In this document: in pieces, positions 18,577-28,093 of the stretch | How the letters are laid out: the number at the start of each line of letters is the position of its first letter | Position numbering within the stretch: the first letter of the stretch is position 1 | Source of the DNA: Shewanella violacea DSS12 | GTDB taxonomy: Bacteria > Pseudomonadota > Gammaproteobacteria > Enterobacterales > Shewanellaceae | Length of the DNA: 64,000 nt | Assembly (NCBI RefSeq): GCF_000091325.1 | Contig: NC_014012.1 | Span: 744,001-808,000 of the forward strand | Reading direction: 5' to 3' | Made by a program: the position numbers and the translations under genes | The notes under the pieces: model-generated | What the model was told of the DNA's origin: nothing | Database searches by the model: none | What the model saw: the letters and a program-made list of their open reading frames with translations, nothing else

Positions 18577-18608
18577 TAAGAAAACAAGCCCAAGTTCACC
18601 CTAGGCTT
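18577..18608 (-). terminator. intrinsic terminator of the metalloprotease gene
   Basis: Read on the minus strand, AAGCCTA (18608-18602) pairs with TTGGGCTT (one G-U pair), followed by GTTTTCTT (18585-18578). It lies about 30 bases after the protease stop. The remaining gap to the gene at 18328 (about 250 bases) holds nothing recognisable. Confidence 0.65.
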
Positions 18609-18638
18609 ATTCGTTATCGACTCGTCACTGCTCCTTGG

Positions 18639-20549
18639 TCATTTACATGTTTTTGAGCCCGGTTTTCCCTTACATTTATCTGAGCAACACTGTGAATTTG
18701 AAGTACAACTGCTGCCAAGGTCAAGTAAGGGGCAGCTTCCACCGTTGTTACTGCTGATAGTGCAGGTGAGAGATAAGTTAGTGTATGCGCTAAAGCCATG
18801 AACAGCTGCGTTGAGGGTGCTGCCATCACTGGATGCCGCGCCTGTGGTACAGGACTCATTCGAATTAGTGGAATAGCTTCCGCACTCATTGAGACCGCTA
18901 TTGGGATTTGTTTCTGCTAGCCCATTGAAGCGTAAATAGAGATCGGCATCACCATTGTCACAAGATGTGGTACAGGTGACCGTTTCTCCGCTGTTGACCC
19001 CAGATAATAGGTAATATTGGATGTCACCGATTTCCCCGTCCTTAGGGGCGGTAGCTACATCATTCTGCAATTGAATGGGAGGATGGTTAGGTACTCCAAC
19101 TGCATCCCAAGCTAGATTTACGGCGGCTTCATTGCTGCCAGCGAAGATCGCCGTACAGTATCTGGCAGTGGCGAAGTTTGAGCTAGGGGTTAAGCAACCG
19201 ATATTGGCGGCATAAAATATATCCGCAGCGGCATCAAAGCCTATAGGGGTAACATTAACAGACGTTTCTCCCCTAGGGTGTGTGCCACCAGTTACCAGAA
19301 GTTTAAACGCCAGATTGGCGATTCCTGAGTTCCAGTGCACCCCGCCGTTATCTGCACCGCCCATATAACGTGTGGGGTAATAATCGTAATCACCAAAGGC
19401 GGCTGGATCAGCCATGTTACGTAGGGCATCTCCAGGTATCATTGGAGTATAAATATCTTCACCTATAAACCAGATATCGGCACCTGTAGCACCTTCCTGC
19501 CGGTCGACCATGGCGCCGAATATATCTGACCAAGCCTCACTCAGAGCCCCTGACTCGTTTTGGTAGATAAGGCCTGAAGATCTCTCGGTAACGCCGTGGG
19601 TGAGCTCATGGGCGACCACATCTGCATCTTGCGACAGTGGGATGAAGTTCACGCCATCGCCGTCACCATAGGTCATCTGGCTACCGTCCCAGAAGGCATT
19701 ATTGTAGTTGAGACCGAAATGTACACGGGACTTGAGGGTCATACCCTTGTCATCGATGGAGTCTCGACCATGGTTATTTAAGTAGTAATTGTAGGTGGCG
19801 ATAGCGTAGTTATGGGCGGAATTGATAGCAAGGTCGCTAGTATTGATTACATTTGAGCTTCTTGAAACCGTTTTACAACGTCTGGTTCTTTGCTGACAGT
19901 CTTGAGTATTCAGCTTACGGGCATACAATATTTGCGGGTGTCTTGCGGCAATCTTACCTGTACTCGCGTCGACAAAGACAATGTCACGCTGAGGCCCCTC
20001 TTCATTGATGTACTCGAAAGTCGCTTTCCAGGCTAGATGGCCAATACCGTCGCTACCGAGTACATAGCTGAGCTCAGGTTTGCCGTTTTTAGTGCCCTTT
20101 ATGTCGTTGAGGCCAAAGGCTTCGATTGCACTTAAGTCAGGCTTTAGGGGGAGGTCACCGCTGGGGACGAAATCCCCATTGACAGCAAAAACTGAACCAT
20201 GGATATCGGCGTGAATAACCATGCCTGTACCCGCAACAGGTAGGCCATTGAGCTTCTGTTCGAAGCGTATATGATGCCCGCCAATTTTATCTTCGATGAC
20301 TTTAGTGACAATCATCTCTTCACGTCCATCGGCCTCGTATTGTTCATTTAAGACAAGTTGCAGTGCACTCTTAGCTGAAGCATGTAAGCTTGCCTGGGAG
20401 GATGCATTAATACTGCCTAAGTCTCCGGTGACAAATGTGGGTCTGTTGGCTTCACCTTGGTTGCTAGCTTTGTCTTGAGCTATTGCAGGTGAGGTGAGCA
20501 CTGCTGCAAACAATAGCAGTAGGGCAGACGAGTTGAGTCGAATGGACAT
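18639..20549 (-). CDS. secreted M4 (thermolysin/vibriolysin-type) metalloprotease with PPC domain and cysteine-rich tail
   Basis: Extracellular neutral protease. Order: signal peptide ending AIAQD (about 1-25); FTP/PepSY propeptide (MIVTKVIEDKIGGHHIRFEQKLNGLPVAGTGM, about 79-110); catalytic domain with zinc motif VAHELTHG (about 311-318), third ligand in SEAWSDIFG, and HWNSGIANLAFKLL; a PPC domain (YYLLSGVNSGETVTCTTSCDNGDADLYLRF); and a final tail of about 30 residues with six cysteines (GSSCTSNSQCCSDKCKGKPGSKTCK). 636 residues. ATG at 20549 follows AAGGAG. The gene is monocistronic with its own terminator. The Cys-rich end resembles small disulfide knots and is unusual for M4 enzymes. Confidence 0.92.
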   Translation of the reverse strand: MSIRLNSSALLLLFAAVLTSPAIAQDKASNQGEANRPTFVTGDLGSINASSQASLHASAKSALQLVLNEQYEADGREEMIVTKVIEDKIGGHHIRFEQKLNGLPVAGTGMVIHADIHGSVFAVNGDFVPSGDLPLKPDLSAIEAFGLNDIKGTKNGKPELSYVLGSDGIGHLAWKATFEYINEEGPQRDIVFVDASTGKIAARHPQILYARKLNTQDCQQRTRRCKTVSRSSNVINTSDLAINSAHNYAIATYNYYLNNHGRDSIDDKGMTLKSRVHFGLNYNNAFWDGSQMTYGDGDGVNFIPLSQDADVVAHELTHGVTERSSGLIYQNESGALSEAWSDIFGAMVDRQEGATGADIWFIGEDIYTPMIPGDALRNMADPAAFGDYDYYPTRYMGGADNGGVHWNSGIANLAFKLLVTGGTHPRGETSVNVTPIGFDAAADIFYAANIGCLTPSSNFATARYCTAIFAGSNEAAVNLAWDAVGVPNHPPIQLQNDVATAPKDGEIGDIQYYLLSGVNSGETVTCTTSCDNGDADLYLRFNGLAETNPNSGLNECGSYSTNSNESCTTGAASSDGSTLNAAVHGFSAYTNLSLTCTISSNNGGSCPLLDLGSSCTSNSQCCSDKCKGKPGSKTCK

Positions 20550-20944
20550 GAACCTTTCTCCTTCCTGAGCGACAGAAGTGGTTGCATATATGACAGATGT
20601 AAACAGGAATCAGCCGTAGATGAACTGGAGCCTAGCCTATGTCGCTAACAGGACTACCCATAGCTAGATCCTTAACACTAAGTATAGTCAAAATAAGCGT
20701 GAAAATGCCTATTTATCTAGGTTTGATAGGCTAAGATAACCAAGATTTTAGTTAGCTTTAATTCCTTGGTTATATTGAAAAAAGACTAAGGTAAACAATC
20801 GAAAATATAGCTGGCTTAATCTTTGTGGACTAAAATGTAAGCTAGTTTTATTCAATGCAGATTAGATAAACTATAATTTGGATTAATAGCTTCTTTCTTA
20901 CACTGCTCTATCTAACGATGAAGCGGCGAATCTAGGTGATACTA
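20550..20944. other. divergent intergenic region, no gene seen
   Basis: AT-rich region between the divergent protease and antitoxin-like genes; it must contain both promoters, but no clear operator or RNA was found. Confidence 0.5.
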
Positions 20945-21151
20945 ATGACTGAACTCAAGATTAGAAATGTGGGTAAAGGCTTGGGGTTAGAGTTACCACA
21001 AGATCTAGTTGAGCGACTGCACCTAGGTGCCGGAGACAGTATCTGTCTCGAGAAAATGGCACATGGTAACTATCGACTCGTGTCAAAGAATGATGAGTTA
21101 GAGGAGCAGATGGCACTTATCGAAGGCTATATGCATGAAGAAGATGCCTGA
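20945..21151 (+). CDS. AbrB/MazE-type antitoxin-like protein, apparently orphan
   Basis: A 68-residue SpoVT/AbrB-fold DNA-binding protein: MTELKIRNVGKGLGLELPQDLVERLHLGAGDSICLEKMAHGNYRLV. This type usually sits before a Doc/Fic or PemK toxin gene and ends with an acidic helix. Here the end (DELEEQMALIEGYMHEEDA) looks shortened and no recognisable toxin follows within 500 bases. ATG at 20945 has AGGTGA eight bases upstream; the GTG at 20936 overlaps that site. Probably a remnant of a toxin-antitoxin pair, or a stand-alone regulator. Confidence 0.7.
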   Translation: MTELKIRNVGKGLGLELPQDLVERLHLGAGDSICLEKMAHGNYRLVSKNDELEEQMALIEGYMHEEDA

Positions 21152-21665
21152 TCCCATTTTTTAAATACTAGGCCTGAATCAAACTGATATGGGCAGCCTA
21201 GTATCCTTTTCGCCTATATGGACCAAGCTTTATCCATTGACGAATATGCCTCAACTCTCATCTGTTTTTTCGGCAAGCTTATGCATGCTCGTGGGAAATT
21301 TTATGTACTGACGAATGACTGTAAACCTATAGATAAACTTCGTCGGCATTCCCTATATCATCACTCTAGCTATTTAAATACCTAGTTTAATAATATATTC
21401 CACCTCGAAATTAGGCTTAACGCTAAAGTTCTCTTTATAAATTAACAGAACAAGGGTAACTTTATACTTACCTTACTCGTTATTAGTTAACAAGGGTAAT
21501 CAAGTTTATTTCAAATGTATCTTTTATTGGTTTGATTCGTCTTGAGGGACTTCATGTAAATCAGATTTATTGTGATTCAATTCAAACAATAAAAGTATAA
21601 GTGTTGATAATGAGAGGTGACTCCCTAAGCTCTAGTACTTTATTTTTTAAGTTTGGATGTTATTG
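21152..21665. other. intergenic region; a 55-codon ORF at 21218-21385 is unsupported
   Basis: The position where a toxin gene would be expected holds only a 55-codon plus-strand ORF (ATG 21218, stop 21385) without a ribosome binding site and without resemblance to Doc, Fic, PIN or PemK motifs. The rest is AT-rich. Confidence 0.4.
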
Positions 21666-21995
21666 ATGAAAGTTAAAGTATTATCTGCAGTTATGCTGTC
21701 AGTGTTGTTATCGGGTTGTGCTGGTCAAATGGCTGTAAGCAATGCAACTATGAAATTTAATATGGATGTTGTAGATAATCGTTACGCAAGAGGCGGTCTA
21801 ACAATACTTATGGCTCCAGTATATGCAGTTACTACTATTGCTGACTATGGTCTATTTAACCCTATCGAGTTTTGGACTGGTGAAAACGTTCTTACAGATA
21901 AGAAATCAATCTATGATATGAAAGGTAAAAACTATATAGAAATAAATGATAGTTTAGATGAAGCATTAAAAACTGCTCCAATTAAATTAGATTGA
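21666..21995 (+). CDS. DUF3332-like lipoprotein
   Basis: Small outer-membrane or periplasmic lipoprotein: MKVKVLSAVMLSVLLSGCAGQ with lipobox LSGC (Cys about 18). The mature part contains VDNRYARGGLTILMAPVYAVTTIADYGLFNPIEFWTGENVL, which resembles the DUF3332 family core (VDNRYGR...SPVYG...FNTIEFWTG). 109 residues from ATG 21666; an ATG at 21657 is equally possible. Stand-alone gene between two long non-coding stretches. Function unknown. Confidence 0.7.
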   Translation: MKVKVLSAVMLSVLLSGCAGQMAVSNATMKFNMDVVDNRYARGGLTILMAPVYAVTTIADYGLFNPIEFWTGENVLTDKKSIYDMKGKNYIEINDSLDEALKTAPIKLD

Positions 21996-23561
21996 TTTTA
22001 TAAAGTTTAAAGTGGGTACCTTCTAAATATCCACTTAATAAGTCTGAGTGGTAATATAATAAAATCTACATTCTATTATATACCCTCAGGTTTAGTATTT
22101 TTAATATCAAATGCGAGCCTAATCAATTCAATTTTTAAGTTATGATGTCTATCCAGAATATCATACAGCCCATTAGACGAGCCAGTTAAACGGCTTCTTT
22201 TTACAAACCTTCCATATAAATAATCTAGTGACTTATGCACTCGATAACCCTGCACATAATTTAGTGAGTTTATTTCGTCATTTTGATTAATCAGACCTCT
22301 ATTCTTCGTTAAAATGAAGGTCTGTAATCTTAGCTGAATCCCACCTTAAATTAACCAATAATAGAGAGTATTACCTACAAGCTATTGTCTAGGCATCACT
22401 CTGTAGTTAGCTTGACTTAAATGTTATATCTTTACAGCCACAAGCTATGTTTTGGCTCTAATCAGCAAATGAGGTATGGCTAAATAATTAGGTGTGACAT
22501 CGATAAAAATAGTTATTTCTAGGTTTATGCTGCTATCTGAGTATGTGTGGTAATAAGTTTAATTTAGGTGTGCTTAATTCTCAGGGTGAGTGGTTTTAAA
22601 TTAAAATGCATATCCGTTTAATCTTCTTTAATTACAGTAGCTTGGGCGCCTCATAACTGTATGTGCATATTTTAATATAGAGGCGTAAGGTCAAAGGTGT
22701 TTATTATTTTAGTATCCAAGATTACTGTTTTATTGAATCAAATATTGAGATGTATTGTCATTATTGTTAATGCTTAACTACCACTTCAGGCTGTAACTTA
22801 CGCCTCGTATAAGTGTGCCTGTCGCTATTTTATTAACTTCCTAGGCATTGCCTGAAATATCCATTTTATTACCATTATTTATATGATCTAAATTAAAAAA
22901 CCAAATTTTGTTATTTATTTTTTGTACTTATGTTACCCTTGCGTGTGCTGCGATTAAGGGGAATGGAGCTAGTATTAATTAAATAGCGAAATATCTGCTT
23001 TAAGGCACAGTCGGCAGTTTAAACTTCTGTTTGAAATGGTATTTACTGGGGTATCTAAGTGATATAGGTGGACAGCCTGTATACAGGAGGTTATCTTAAC
23101 TGTCGAAAATATAAACATATATAAAAGAAACAAGGATGATCCCCAAAGCGCGTCAGTAGCTAACTTAGTTGTTAGCAATCGTTACTAGTAATAGTTACAG
23201 CATTAGACGCAAAGCAGCTTAGGCGGAACCTATATCAGGATGATATACCCACTTTTTATTCTCCATCTCACTCTAGTTTTCAACCTGAAAAATAGAGAGG
23301 AAGAACTAAAGAGTTCCGTTACCCGTATCAAGCCGCTACTGTTTTAATGGTTGGCAACTACTTGATGCAAAGCAATAAATCTCCTGATATCGATCCTGGC
23401 TCCGCAACATATGTAGTTTAACAATAACTATGGGTGTCTGGGCTCTACATCTCTACATCTCTACATTTTTACAGTTCTATATTTCTACATTTAACAGTTT
23501 TATACGTTCAGGCTTGCTATAACGCCCTGAATAACAACCAAAATAATAAAATGGAGAAAAA
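21996..23561. other. 1.5-kb gene-poor AT-rich region
   Basis: No convincing gene on either strand apart from a possible gene remnant at 22076-22345 (minus). Short CTACATTT/CTACATCT repeats lie at about 23450-23492 before the dehydrogenase gene. A 67-codon minus-strand ORF at 22975-23178 has no ribosome binding site or family resemblance. Confidence 0.5.
22076..22345 (-). pseudogene. possible gene remnant without a start codon
   Basis: The minus strand is open for 89 codons between stop codons, with protein-like composition (YVQGYRVHKSLDYLYGRF ... NGLYDILDRHHNLKIEL), but with no ATG and no ribosome binding site. I do not recognise it. It may be the C-terminal end of a lost gene or chance. Confidence 0.25.
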
Positions 23562-24743
23562 ATGAATATCACCATAATTGGAGCCGGTAATGCTGGTTCT
23601 GCTTGTGCGTTTATGGCTGCTGAGGCAGGACATAAAGTCAGTTTATTGAAGACTTCGAACCGTATTACCCATGATGACCATTTTGAAGCTATGGTCAGAA
23701 ATAAGGGAATATATTGCATCGATAACACCCAAAAAGGGCACTTTACAGACAGTGCCGACGATGCCGAAAAAACCTTTCAACCATTGGAATTGATTACTCG
23801 AGACCCTGAAGCTGCAATAGAGGGGGCGGATGTAATCATGATTTTTATTCAAACTACATATCATCCGGCTTTAGCAGAAAGAATTGCAAAGTATTTTAAA
23901 AGTAATCAATTGGTTATTCTAATACCTGGGTACGCAGGTAGTATTTTCTATGATAAATATTGTGATAATAATCCAATATTTGCTGAAGGTGAGTCAACCC
24001 CTAATGACGCAAGAGTGGTTGAGCCTGGTACGGTAAAAGTCTTATTTAAAAATGCCAGAAACTCACTGTCGTTCTTTCCAGCGATAAGAACGGCAGAAGG
24101 AATGGCCATAGCATCCCGCTTGTTTCCTGCCTACGACATTGAAATGAGTCAGGTGAGAAAAAACATATTCGACTCGGCGCTACATAACCCCAATATCATA
24201 GTCCACACTGTGGGTCTGTATGTCATGTATCCAATGCTTGAGTATTGTGCCAAGCATCATCCTGATGAAGTTCCATATATGTACAGAGATGCTCTTTCAA
24301 CTGAAATGGCATGGCTAATGATTGAAAAGTTGGACGCGGAAAAAATGGCGGTGTTGAGTGCCCTAGGATGTGAACCCATTCCCTATCTTGAAGCCTGTTT
24401 ATTTAGAAACGAAGAAGACCTTAATCAAGACCCTAGAGAGGTTTTTGAAAGCTATAAAATCTCATCACCTCCAGGGCCTTATAGTTTCGATAATCGATAT
24501 GTGACTGAGGATGTTCCTATGGGGTTGGTTTTATTATCCTCATTAGGCGAGAAGTTAGGTATTGATATGCCCGAGTGTCATCGTTTAATCGAGATGTGTG
24601 GCGGTATTTTATCAAGAGATTTTTATGCAGAAGGCAGAACTTTAGCTACGTTAGGTTTAGGTGATCTAACTAGGGAAGAGTTATTGAATTTTGTGGAAAG
24701 TAGGGATTGCCCCGACGAAGTTAGAGCATCTGCCCAAGCTTAG
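23562..24743 (+). CDS. opine/nopaline dehydrogenase-family oxidoreductase
   Basis: NAD(P)-dependent enzyme of the octopine/nopaline dehydrogenase superfamily, which reductively couples an amino acid to an oxo acid. N-terminal Rossmann fold MNITIIGAGNAGSACAFMAAEAGH (GxGxxG at 7-12). The helical C-terminal domain contains NIFDSALHNPNIIVHTVGLYVMYPM (about 205-229; conserved His/Asn of the catalytic region) and YRDALSTEMAWLMIEKLDAEK. 393 residues. GGAG six bases before the ATG. It has no operon partner: no metallophore synthase, transporter or amino-acid gene lies nearby, so substrates cannot be inferred. 6-phosphogluconate-dehydrogenase-like relatives are the main alternative. Confidence 0.75.
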   Translation: MNITIIGAGNAGSACAFMAAEAGHKVSLLKTSNRITHDDHFEAMVRNKGIYCIDNTQKGHFTDSADDAEKTFQPLELITRDPEAAIEGADVIMIFIQTTYHPALAERIAKYFKSNQLVILIPGYAGSIFYDKYCDNNPIFAEGESTPNDARVVEPGTVKVLFKNARNSLSFFPAIRTAEGMAIASRLFPAYDIEMSQVRKNIFDSALHNPNIIVHTVGLYVMYPMLEYCAKHHPDEVPYMYRDALSTEMAWLMIEKLDAEKMAVLSALGCEPIPYLEACLFRNEEDLNQDPREVFESYKISSPPGPYSFDNRYVTEDVPMGLVLLSSLGEKLGIDMPECHRLIEMCGGILSRDFYAEGRTLATLGLGDLTREELLNFVESRDCPDEVRASAQA

Positions 24744-25372
24744 GGATAATAATTCCATAAGACTCAAAAAGTCCGTATAAGAGACTAGAAGAGTCTAGAA
24801 AATTTTGGGCGTAGCAATGACAGCCTGACTCTGAACATCTTAGAGTCGGGCTATATGGCAATAACTAGAGGATGGTTTACCTTATAGAAAACTCTGCTTT
24901 AATGGACGTTTACATCATGTCCTTGTATCCATAAATAGCATTTCTAAATCATAGGCAATAATTTCCTCATCAGCGTATATACCTCAGTTGTTAATTTAGC
25001 CGTTAGGTTAACTGTGAAGCTTAATGCTTTGCTGTGAGCTTAGTGCCAGTGGTTCAGAATACTCGGAGCGCCGCTCACAAGATCATAGAAAGATTGAATA
25101 TCCTGTTGTGCTAGCATCAAACTCTGGCGGTACCTTGGCCGCAACTCTTGTATTTCTATAGTCGAAGGCGTAGAAAAAATTATGGGAACTATGGTTTTCG
25201 TCTAGTGTTATTCTGGTTATCAGCTGTTAGGCACTCGGTTGCCGATTTGTAATTCCCGCTTAAATCATCTACTCTATTTTCTCATTTTAAGGCCATTGCA
25301 TAACGGTTTAATTAGTATAAATAAAGTCAATAAATCTTAATTATACTCATTGCAAACAGGCACAGGAGAAGC
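24744..25372. other. intergenic region before glnD
   Basis: No gene seen in 629 bases. It holds the hairpin at 24822-24852 near its start; the end is AT-rich and should carry the glnD promoter. Confidence 0.5.
24822..24852 (+). terminator. strong hairpin after the opine dehydrogenase gene
   Basis: AGCCTGACTCT pairs with AGAGTCGGGCT over 11 positions (one G-U), 9-base loop, 79 bases after the stop. No T run follows, so it may be a Rho-independent terminator of weak type or an mRNA-end hairpin. Confidence 0.5.
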
Positions 25373-27979
25373 ATGTCAGGATCTGATATATCACCTCAAT
25401 TCAGTTCAAAAATGAGCATTACTGATTATAAAAAAGTAATCCAAGATGCCGACAACTACCTTAATGAAAACTTTACCCACGTTGCTATCGACGAGATAGT
25501 AAAGTTGCGCGCTGATTTTTTTGATGCCTTGCTTATCCATCTTTGGCAATGTGCCGAGCTCTCTAGCGACAATTTATCTCTCAATGCCGTAGGTGGCTAT
25601 GGCCGTCAAACCTTACATCTACACTCAGATATTGATATTTGTGTGTTATTCCCCGAAGAGCTTAGTTCTCATCAAACCACCCAGATTGGGCTGTTTTTTA
25701 CTCAATTATGGGATTTGGGCCTGGAGCTAGGCCATAGTGTGCGGGCTCTGAACGAAATTGATAATGCCTGTAAAGAAGATATAACCATTGCAACCTCATT
25801 ATTTGAAATTCGCCATCTTGCAGGACCTAAGTCTCACGCTAATCAGGTCTTAGATAGGCTTTATGGCGATGATCTCTGGAGTAGTGAAGCCTTCTTTAAG
25901 GCTAAAGTCAGCGAGCAAGATGAACGCCATCTAAAGGCCCAAGGCAGTGCTTTTAGCCTAGAACCAAACCTAAAAAATAGCCCAGGTGGTATGCGTGATA
26001 TCCAAACTCTGATTTGGGTAACCCGTAAGTATTTTGCAGCTGAGGACATGGCGGCTTTAAGGCGGTTCGGTTTCTTTACTGCCGACGAATATACAGAACT
26101 ATTAGAGTCACAACATTTTATCTGGCGTGCACGTTGGGCACTCCACGCCGCAGCTGAGCGCTCTCAAAATCGATTACTTATTTCTTTGCAAAGTGATGTG
26201 GCTAGGCTGATGGGCTTTGGCGACAACAGTCACTTAGCTATCGAAAAAATGATGCGTCAGTTATACCGGGCTATGAGGCGGATTAGTGAACTTAATCAAA
26301 TGCTATTACAGTATTTCAAAGATGAAATTCTGGTACAAGCAGACAAGAAATCGACCCCGTTAAATCAACATTTCGAAATTAATGGTCGACTGATCAATGC
26401 TCGCCATGATGACGTGTTTGTTGATCGCAAGCAGCTAATCGCTCTGTTTAACCATATAGCAGAAAATTCGAATGATATTGACGGTATTACCCCACTGACG
26501 ATTCGATTAATACGTCAGGTTAGGCGACGATTATTGGGTGATCTACAAGACTTTCATAGCTGCCGCAAAGAGTTTATCGCGCTATTTCGTCATCCTCAAG
26601 GCATGGGACTCGCGCTATCATTAATGCACAAACATGGGATATTAGCCTCCTATCTTCCCCAGTGGCGTGAAATTGCAGGTCAGATGCAATTCGACCTCTA
26701 TCATGTTTACCCCGTTGACGAGCATACTCATAAGTTACTAAAAAACTTATATTCACTGAATGGAAAACCTGAATCTCCTTCTCTGGCGCAGCCTAGCACT
26801 GTCTACAAAGCGATAGAGAATAAAGAGGCATTGTTGTTAGCCGCCTTGTTCCACGATTTAGGTAAAGGACGCGGCGGTGATCACAGTGAATTAGGGGCTG
26901 TGGACGCGCTGCAATTCGCTAAATTTCATGAACTAAAACCTTCGCAAGCTAAGGTGATCGTCTGGTTGGTGAAAAACCATCTATTGCTATCCTTATCCTG
27001 TCAAAGGTTAGATATATATGACCCTTCGGAAGTTAAGAATCTTGCTAAATCCATAGGCACCAAAGCCAGGCTGGATGCTCTCTACTGCTTAACTGTTGCC
27101 GACATTAAGGCTACCAATGATGAATTGTGGACTAATTGGAAGGCAAGCTTACTCAGAGATCTGTATTTGTCGATTAGTTATGCACTGCGCAATGGCTTAG
27201 AAAATGTGCTAGAACAGCGAACTATCGTCCGTGAACATAAAAATGAAGCACTAGAGCTGATGGGGGTGAGTGAAACGCCTGATGTGATTAAGCAGCTTTG
27301 GAAGCGCTTACCGCTATCATTTTTCAGCAACGCTCAACCCCGTGATATCGTCCGTTACTCTAGAGCCATGACGCAACATCCAGTTGAGCACGCACTTATT
27401 TTGCTAGATGAAAGTAGTACTAAAGGTAGCAGCGATCTATTCGTTTATATGAAGGATAAGCCTGGTCTGTTTGTGACACTATTTAATACCTTAGCTTCAC
27501 TACAGATCTCAGTTCAACAAGCTAATATCTCCAAGACCAAAGACGGTTATGTCGTGGAGTCTTTAAAAATACTGGATTATGACCATCACCCAATAAGAAC
27601 CGCAGGGCGACGTGACCGTATTAAGAAAAGGCTCAAACAAGTATTATTTGAAAATAGAAAGGTGCCTAAACAGCGCTTGAATAGCAACATAGGCTCATTC
27701 GTCAGCGAACCCAAAGTTGAGTTCTTACACTCTCGCAAAAAGGATAGAACGCTTATCAGTGTTACCGCACTGGATAATCCACAATTTATGAGTCACTTCT
27801 GTAACGGTTTTAGGCAGTTCGAACTCAATATTCACTCTGCAAAAATAACCACAGTTGGTGAGCAAGTCGATAATGTATTCCTTGTCTCTGACAAAAATGG
27901 TCAATCACTAGATGACGAGAGTAAACAAGCGCTAAAATCCTTCTTTGTCGATATCATTAAAGAACAGGTTCCTATCTGA
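25373..27979 (+). CDS. glnD: [protein-PII] uridylyltransferase / uridylyl-removing enzyme
   Basis: Senses glutamine and adds or removes UMP on PII proteins, controlling nitrogen metabolism. Domains: nucleotidyltransferase GGYGRQTLHLHSDIDICVLF (about 79-98; catalytic D-x-D), PII-uridylyltransferase helical domain, HD domain with LFHDLGKGRGGDHSELG (about 491-507), and two C-terminal ACT domains (FVYMKDKPGLFVTLFNTLA and RTLISVTALDNPQFMSHF). 868 residues, normal. ATG follows AGGAGA. The usual map/dapD neighbours are absent. Its last about 460 bases recur in broken form at 29918-30376. The second glycine-rich motif position reads GRQ where many homologues have GRG. Confidence 0.93.
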   Translation: MSGSDISPQFSSKMSITDYKKVIQDADNYLNENFTHVAIDEIVKLRADFFDALLIHLWQCAELSSDNLSLNAVGGYGRQTLHLHSDIDICVLFPEELSSHQTTQIGLFFTQLWDLGLELGHSVRALNEIDNACKEDITIATSLFEIRHLAGPKSHANQVLDRLYGDDLWSSEAFFKAKVSEQDERHLKAQGSAFSLEPNLKNSPGGMRDIQTLIWVTRKYFAAEDMAALRRFGFFTADEYTELLESQHFIWRARWALHAAAERSQNRLLISLQSDVARLMGFGDNSHLAIEKMMRQLYRAMRRISELNQMLLQYFKDEILVQADKKSTPLNQHFEINGRLINARHDDVFVDRKQLIALFNHIAENSNDIDGITPLTIRLIRQVRRRLLGDLQDFHSCRKEFIALFRHPQGMGLALSLMHKHGILASYLPQWREIAGQMQFDLYHVYPVDEHTHKLLKNLYSLNGKPESPSLAQPSTVYKAIENKEALLLAALFHDLGKGRGGDHSELGAVDALQFAKFHELKPSQAKVIVWLVKNHLLLSLSCQRLDIYDPSEVKNLAKSIGTKARLDALYCLTVADIKATNDELWTNWKASLLRDLYLSISYALRNGLENVLEQRTIVREHKNEALELMGVSETPDVIKQLWKRLPLSFFSNAQPRDIVRYSRAMTQHPVEHALILLDESSTKGSSDLFVYMKDKPGLFVTLFNTLASLQISVQQANISKTKDGYVVESLKILDYDHHPIRTAGRRDRIKKRLKQVLFENRKVPKQRLNSNIGSFVSEPKVEFLHSRKKDRTLISVTALDNPQFMSHFCNGFRQFELNIHSAKITTVGEQVDNVFLVSDKNGQSLDDESKQALKSFFVDIIKEQVPI

Positions 27980-28043
27980 TTGTTCATTATGTGACTGGGA
28001 CTGATGGAATTAATGCTGTGAAGCACATGACTGTTGAAATAGA

Positions 28044-28070
28044 AGAGAGAACTATAAAGTTCTCTCTTTG
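28044..28070. terminator. terminator between glnD and the convergent chemoreceptor gene
   Basis: AGAGAGAACT (28044-28053) and AGTTCTCTCT (28058-28067) form a perfect 10-bp stem with a 4-base loop, followed by TT. It serves glnD and possibly the convergent gene. Confidence 0.8.
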
Positions 28071-28093
28071 TTTGATCGCCAGCTGGAGAGAAC

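Noticed and set aside
21218..21385. Toxin partner for the AbrB-type gene
   Set aside because: No ribosome binding site and no toxin motif in the 55 codons.
22975..23178. 67-codon minus-strand ORF in the gene desert
   Set aside because: No ribosome binding site or recognisable family; composition fits chance in AT-rich DNA.
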